Of a DNA stretch of 49,451 nucleotides, positions 47,115 to 49,451 are shown piece after piece. The position numbers and the translations under genes are program-made. The notes under the pieces are model-generated. The model was not told the DNA's origin and ran no database searches. It was given only the letters and a program-made list of their open reading frames with translations. The first letter of the stretch is position 1; each line of letters opens with the position of its first letter. Origin of the DNA: Bacteroidales bacterium (GTDB lineage: Bacteria; Bacteroidota; Bacteroidia; Bacteroidales; ML635J-15); assembly GCA_016937855.1 (NCBI GenBank), contig JAFGVU010000015.1, forward strand, positions 1 to 49,451, given 5' to 3'.

Positions 47115-48191
47115 TTATGAGACATTTTCAAATTTACCTAATTTGTTATTGTAATTCAGCTTTATTGTTCCTGTGTTACCTTTAGGATGTTTAACAATTA
47201 TAACCTCAGTTACACCTTTTAAAGATTTACCTTCTGCATCAACATTGATATTGTAGTACTCTGGTCTATAAAGAAATAGTACTTTGTCTGCATATCTTTT
47301 GACTGCAATAGCTTCATGAAAGTCGGAAATTCTTGGGCGCTTATCTTCAGGTCGTTTTTCCAAAGATTTACTTAACTGCGACAAAACAATAATTGGCACA
47401 TATAATTCTTCTGCTAAAGCTTTTAACTCACGAAAAATAGCATCAACTTCTATCTCTTTTTCTCTTTGATTATCAATTTTAGGAATTAAAAGCTGTAAGA
47501 AGTCAATAATAATTAAATTAAGATTGACTTTTAGAGCGAATTCACGGCATTTTGATCGTAATTCAAGCATCGAAATAGCACGAGTATCATCAATATAAAT
47601 TGGGGCATCTTCTAGATTTTTTATTTTACTTTTTAATTGTTGCCATTCAATATCTCTTAAATCACCATCACGAAGTTTATTACTTGCAATTCCTGTTTGT
47701 ATAGAGATTAGATTATGTGTAATTTGCATTTTTGACATTTCAAGGGAGAAAAATGCTATAGTTTTATTACTATCTATAGAAATATTCTTAACCATAGATA
47801 ATGCAAATGTAGTTTTACCCATAGCAGGTCGTCCAGCGATAATAATTAAGTCAGAAGACTTCCATCCTTGAGTAAACTTATCTAAATCATCATAACCACT
47901 TGAAATCCCAAAAGTTGTTTCTTTATCCATTGCAGCTTTTTCAATTTGATCTATTGCTTGACTGAGAATTGAGCTCACCTTTTCTATTGGAATACTAATA
48001 TTTGTACGTCCCAACCTGTATAACTCGAAATTAGCATAATCGATTGATTCACTAAGATTATTCGTTTCATCTAAAACTTGTTTCTGAAGACTTAATGCTA
48101 TTTCAAATACTTTTCTCCGGATATGATTATTCAATACATTATCAATACTTTCTTTGGTAGAGATTAATTCTTTTACTGATTTGTTTTCCAT
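47115..48191 (-). CDS. Short DnaB-like helicase lacking the N-terminal domain
   Basis: The 358-aa protein covers the DnaB linker helix (about 23-65) and the RecA-type ATPase core. Walker A is GRPAMGKT (120-127), the catalytic Glu is in FSLEMS (E151), Walker B is LIIIDFLQ (D230) and the H3 motif is VLSQLS (269-274). Replicative DnaB has about 100 further N-terminal residues. Two conserved C-terminal patches differ: the usual DLRESGAIEQDAD is DFHEAIAVKRYAD, and the arginine-finger patch (commonly K-x-R-N-G-P-T-G) reads KHPKGNTG (334-341). A TATCTTTG box 17 nt upstream supports this start, so the short form looks genuine. It is probably an accessory or mobile-element helicase. Confidence 0.85.
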   Translation of the reverse strand: MENKSVKELISTKESIDNVLNNHIRRKVFEIALSLQKQVLDETNNLSESIDYANFELYRLGRTNISIPIEKVSSILSQAIDQIEKAAMDKETTFGISSGYDDLDKFTQGWKSSDLIIIAGRPAMGKTTFALSMVKNISIDSNKTIAFFSLEMSKMQITHNLISIQTGIASNKLRDGDLRDIEWQQLKSKIKNLEDAPIYIDDTRAISMLELRSKCREFALKVNLNLIIIDFLQLLIPKIDNQREKEIEVDAIFRELKALAEELYVPIIVLSQLSKSLEKRPEDKRPRISDFHEAIAVKRYADKVLFLYRPEYYNINVDAEGKSLKGVTEVIIVKHPKGNTGTIKLNYNNKLGKFENVS

Positions 48192-48207
48192 TTTAAGTTC
48201 TTTTTGT

Positions 48208-48215
48208 CAAAGATA
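48208..48215 (-). promoter_or_regulatory. -7 box of the DnaB-like gene
   Basis: TATCTTTG matches TAnnTTTG and lies 17 nt before the ATG; a TTTG is found 14 nt further upstream, rather close for a -33 box. Confidence 0.5.
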
Positions 48216-48267
48216 TTGTTTGCCTAAGTCAAATTATGGCTGAGAGAAAAACGTTGAGAGTATAAGC

Positions 48268-48303
48268 AAAAAAAAAGACGTAATCTTTCTTGGATTACGT
48301 CTT
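48268..48303 (-). terminator. Strong intrinsic terminator
   Basis: A perfect 11-bp stem, AAGACGTAATC with GATTACGTCTT around a 7-nt loop, is followed on the minus strand by a run of T. It lies downstream of the beta-barrel remnant and upstream of the DnaB-like gene. Confidence 0.85.
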
Positions 48304-48414
48304 CTGTTATTCGCTGTTTTAATAAAGTCTTTTTATGGGGATCTGTTTGTTAAACTAATGTGTAATTTAAAAGACTTTATTTAATCAGTTCAGATGCTCA
48401 TTTTTTTAATTTAT

Positions 48415-48477
48415 TTAAAATCTAAAGTAAAGATAAACATATGCTCCGCCAAAATATGTCTGAGTTGATAAATTTTT
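48415..48477 (-). pseudogene. 3' remnant (20 codons) of an outer membrane beta-barrel gene
   Basis: The frame reads KNLSTQT then YFGGAYVYLYFRF and stop, a typical last strand of a Bacteroidota outer membrane barrel ending in Phe. An in-frame stop precedes it, and no matching upstream coding sequence remains. The terminator at 48268-48303 is in the right place to have served this gene. The match is by strand pattern and end residue, so the call is moderate. Confidence 0.5.
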
Positions 48478-48560
48478 TAATTATTTAGAAATTGATTGGT
48501 AATTATTGCCAAATGTTTCTTCACATTTATAAACCAACTCGTCTTGCTTCCCTATACTAA

Positions 48561-49370
48561 CTACATATTTTTCTCAAATGCTTCAATTGCTAATGTAACT
48601 TGTTTTATGAAAATTTCAACAATTTCATCAGCAGGCTTATTTTCGTTAGTACCATCGAGAATTAATCGTTCTTCTTTATTAAAAGAGTAGTTTTCTAGCT
48701 TTTTAATAAAATCTTCTGAAGTTGAGGATTCAAAATAATGAGAACTAAATAAGAATAAGCCTTTTTTTGAAAAATGTATCCAGATCTTATTATTATCTTT
48801 TTGTACATATACTTTATAAACTCTATTTCCTTCGTAATTAAATGGACCTTGGTCACCAATTTTTAAATCATGATTTGTTTGGAACTTTTCTTCTTTAAGT
48901 TTTTTCACAACTCTATCAAAATTAGCTTGCACTTCATTATCAATTCCTTGGTATGCTTTTACCAATTCTGAAACTTCTTCTATGTTCGAATACACTAAAT
49001 TTTTTAAATTTTCTTTCATATTAAATGTATTATTACCTATAAATTTATTGTTTAAATATTGTTTAAATTGCCTTAAAAAATAAGATACATTATCTGCTTC
49101 ACAAATAGATATCCATGCACTAATTATATCATTTATTTCAGAAGTATACTTGATAATTTGAAAACAATCATCGTTTTCTAGTTTATTCTTTTCTCCTCCT
49201 TCAATACTATCTTCCGATGGATTATGTCCATAAGGATTCAAATAAAATAACTTATATGATTGAGTCTTTTTTTTGAGATAATTTGAATAGTCTCTCAACT
49301 GATTATGTTGGTCTTTTGCCCACACTTTGTTCTCAATTGCAATAATCTCTCCCGATTTAAATTTAAATGA
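48561..49370 (-). pseudogene. PD-(D/E)XK nuclease-like gene missing its 5' end
   Basis: The open frame reads FKSGEIIAIENKVWAKDQ then HNQLRDYSNYL, the E-x-K and following helix typical of the PD-(D/E)XK superfamily proteins found near defence genes. The N-terminal part, including the strand with the catalytic Asp, is absent: an in-frame TAA lies at 49371-49373 just before SFKFKSGE. The only in-frame starts are internal (GTG at 49325, after the IENK motif). The rest (about 250 codons, with a C-terminal helical half) is intact. It could be a decayed copy, or it may be disrupted by a deletion or insertion near 49370. No active enzyme is expected. Confidence 0.65.
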
Positions 49371-49451
49371 TTATCCGTATTTGTACCTAAATTCATTTTT
49401 ATAACTAACGCTCGCCACTAGTAATCTGTTGAACAGAGACTCTCCGTAGTA
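49371..49451. other. Unassigned sequence at the window edge
   Basis: This segment does not continue the nuclease frame. It holds a small hairpin (CTGTT and AACAG, about 49421-49433) and the sequence CTAACGCTCGCC. It is too short to identify. Confidence 0.3.

Noticed and set aside
49400-49451. attC-like CTAACGCTCGCC sequence and hairpin at the right edge
   Set aside because: Only one short half of a possible site is in the window and its core does not fit the attC consensus well.

Overview
The window is AT-rich DNA (estimated by eye at about one third G+C) from a member of the Bacteroidota, probably a Bacteroidia-type organism. The evidence is two proteins with C-terminal type IX secretion (Por) sorting domains, many start sites preceded by the Bacteroidota -7 box TAnnTTTG, DUF5723-type and Porin_10-type outer membrane proteins, a YfhO-type membrane protein, and a LuxR-type regulator with TPRs and a membrane anchor. 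No rRNA or tRNA gene was recognised.

The left 5 kb is the distal part of a large CRISPR array: 78 repeats of 30 nt (the first cut by the window edge) and 77 spacers of 34-38 nt. The repeats end in ATTGAAAC, so transcription runs left to right and the leader and cas genes should lie left of the window. Next, on the minus strand, come a glycosyltransferase/membrane protein pair, two type IX secreted proteins (one of 3335 aa with four LamG-like domains), a TPR-LuxR regulator and folB. A plus-strand Fic protein bracketed by two near-identical 45-bp palindromic repeats follows, then an MFS transporter, a small lipoprotein and an MltD-like lytic transglycosylase.

From 25.9 to 34.4 kb there is a tightly packed plus-strand run: a DUF3352-like protein, a lipoprotein, a DUF5723 protein, an O-antigen-ligase-like protein, guanine deaminase and a 3-methyladenine DNA glycosylase. 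Minus-strand housekeeping genes follow: radC, rpsT, an SH3-like lipoprotein overlapping ispE, and a large YfhO-like protein. A putative porin and an MltF-like transglycosylase are on the plus strand. A 350-bp non-coding patch of hairpins and tandem repeats separates mltF from the convergent glnS-coaD pair and an orphan LytTR response regulator.

The right end (47-49.45 kb) looks like an accessory region. It holds a short DnaB-like helicase with no N-terminal domain and an altered arginine-finger motif, the last 20 codons of a beta-barrel protein with its terminator still attached, and a PD-(D/E)XK nuclease gene that has lost its 5' end. The best candidates for something new are the large array (with a spacer acquired twice and spacers resembling integron attC ends), the Fic gene with paired operators, the structured repeat patch, and the DnaB-like protein beside nuclease and porin debris.
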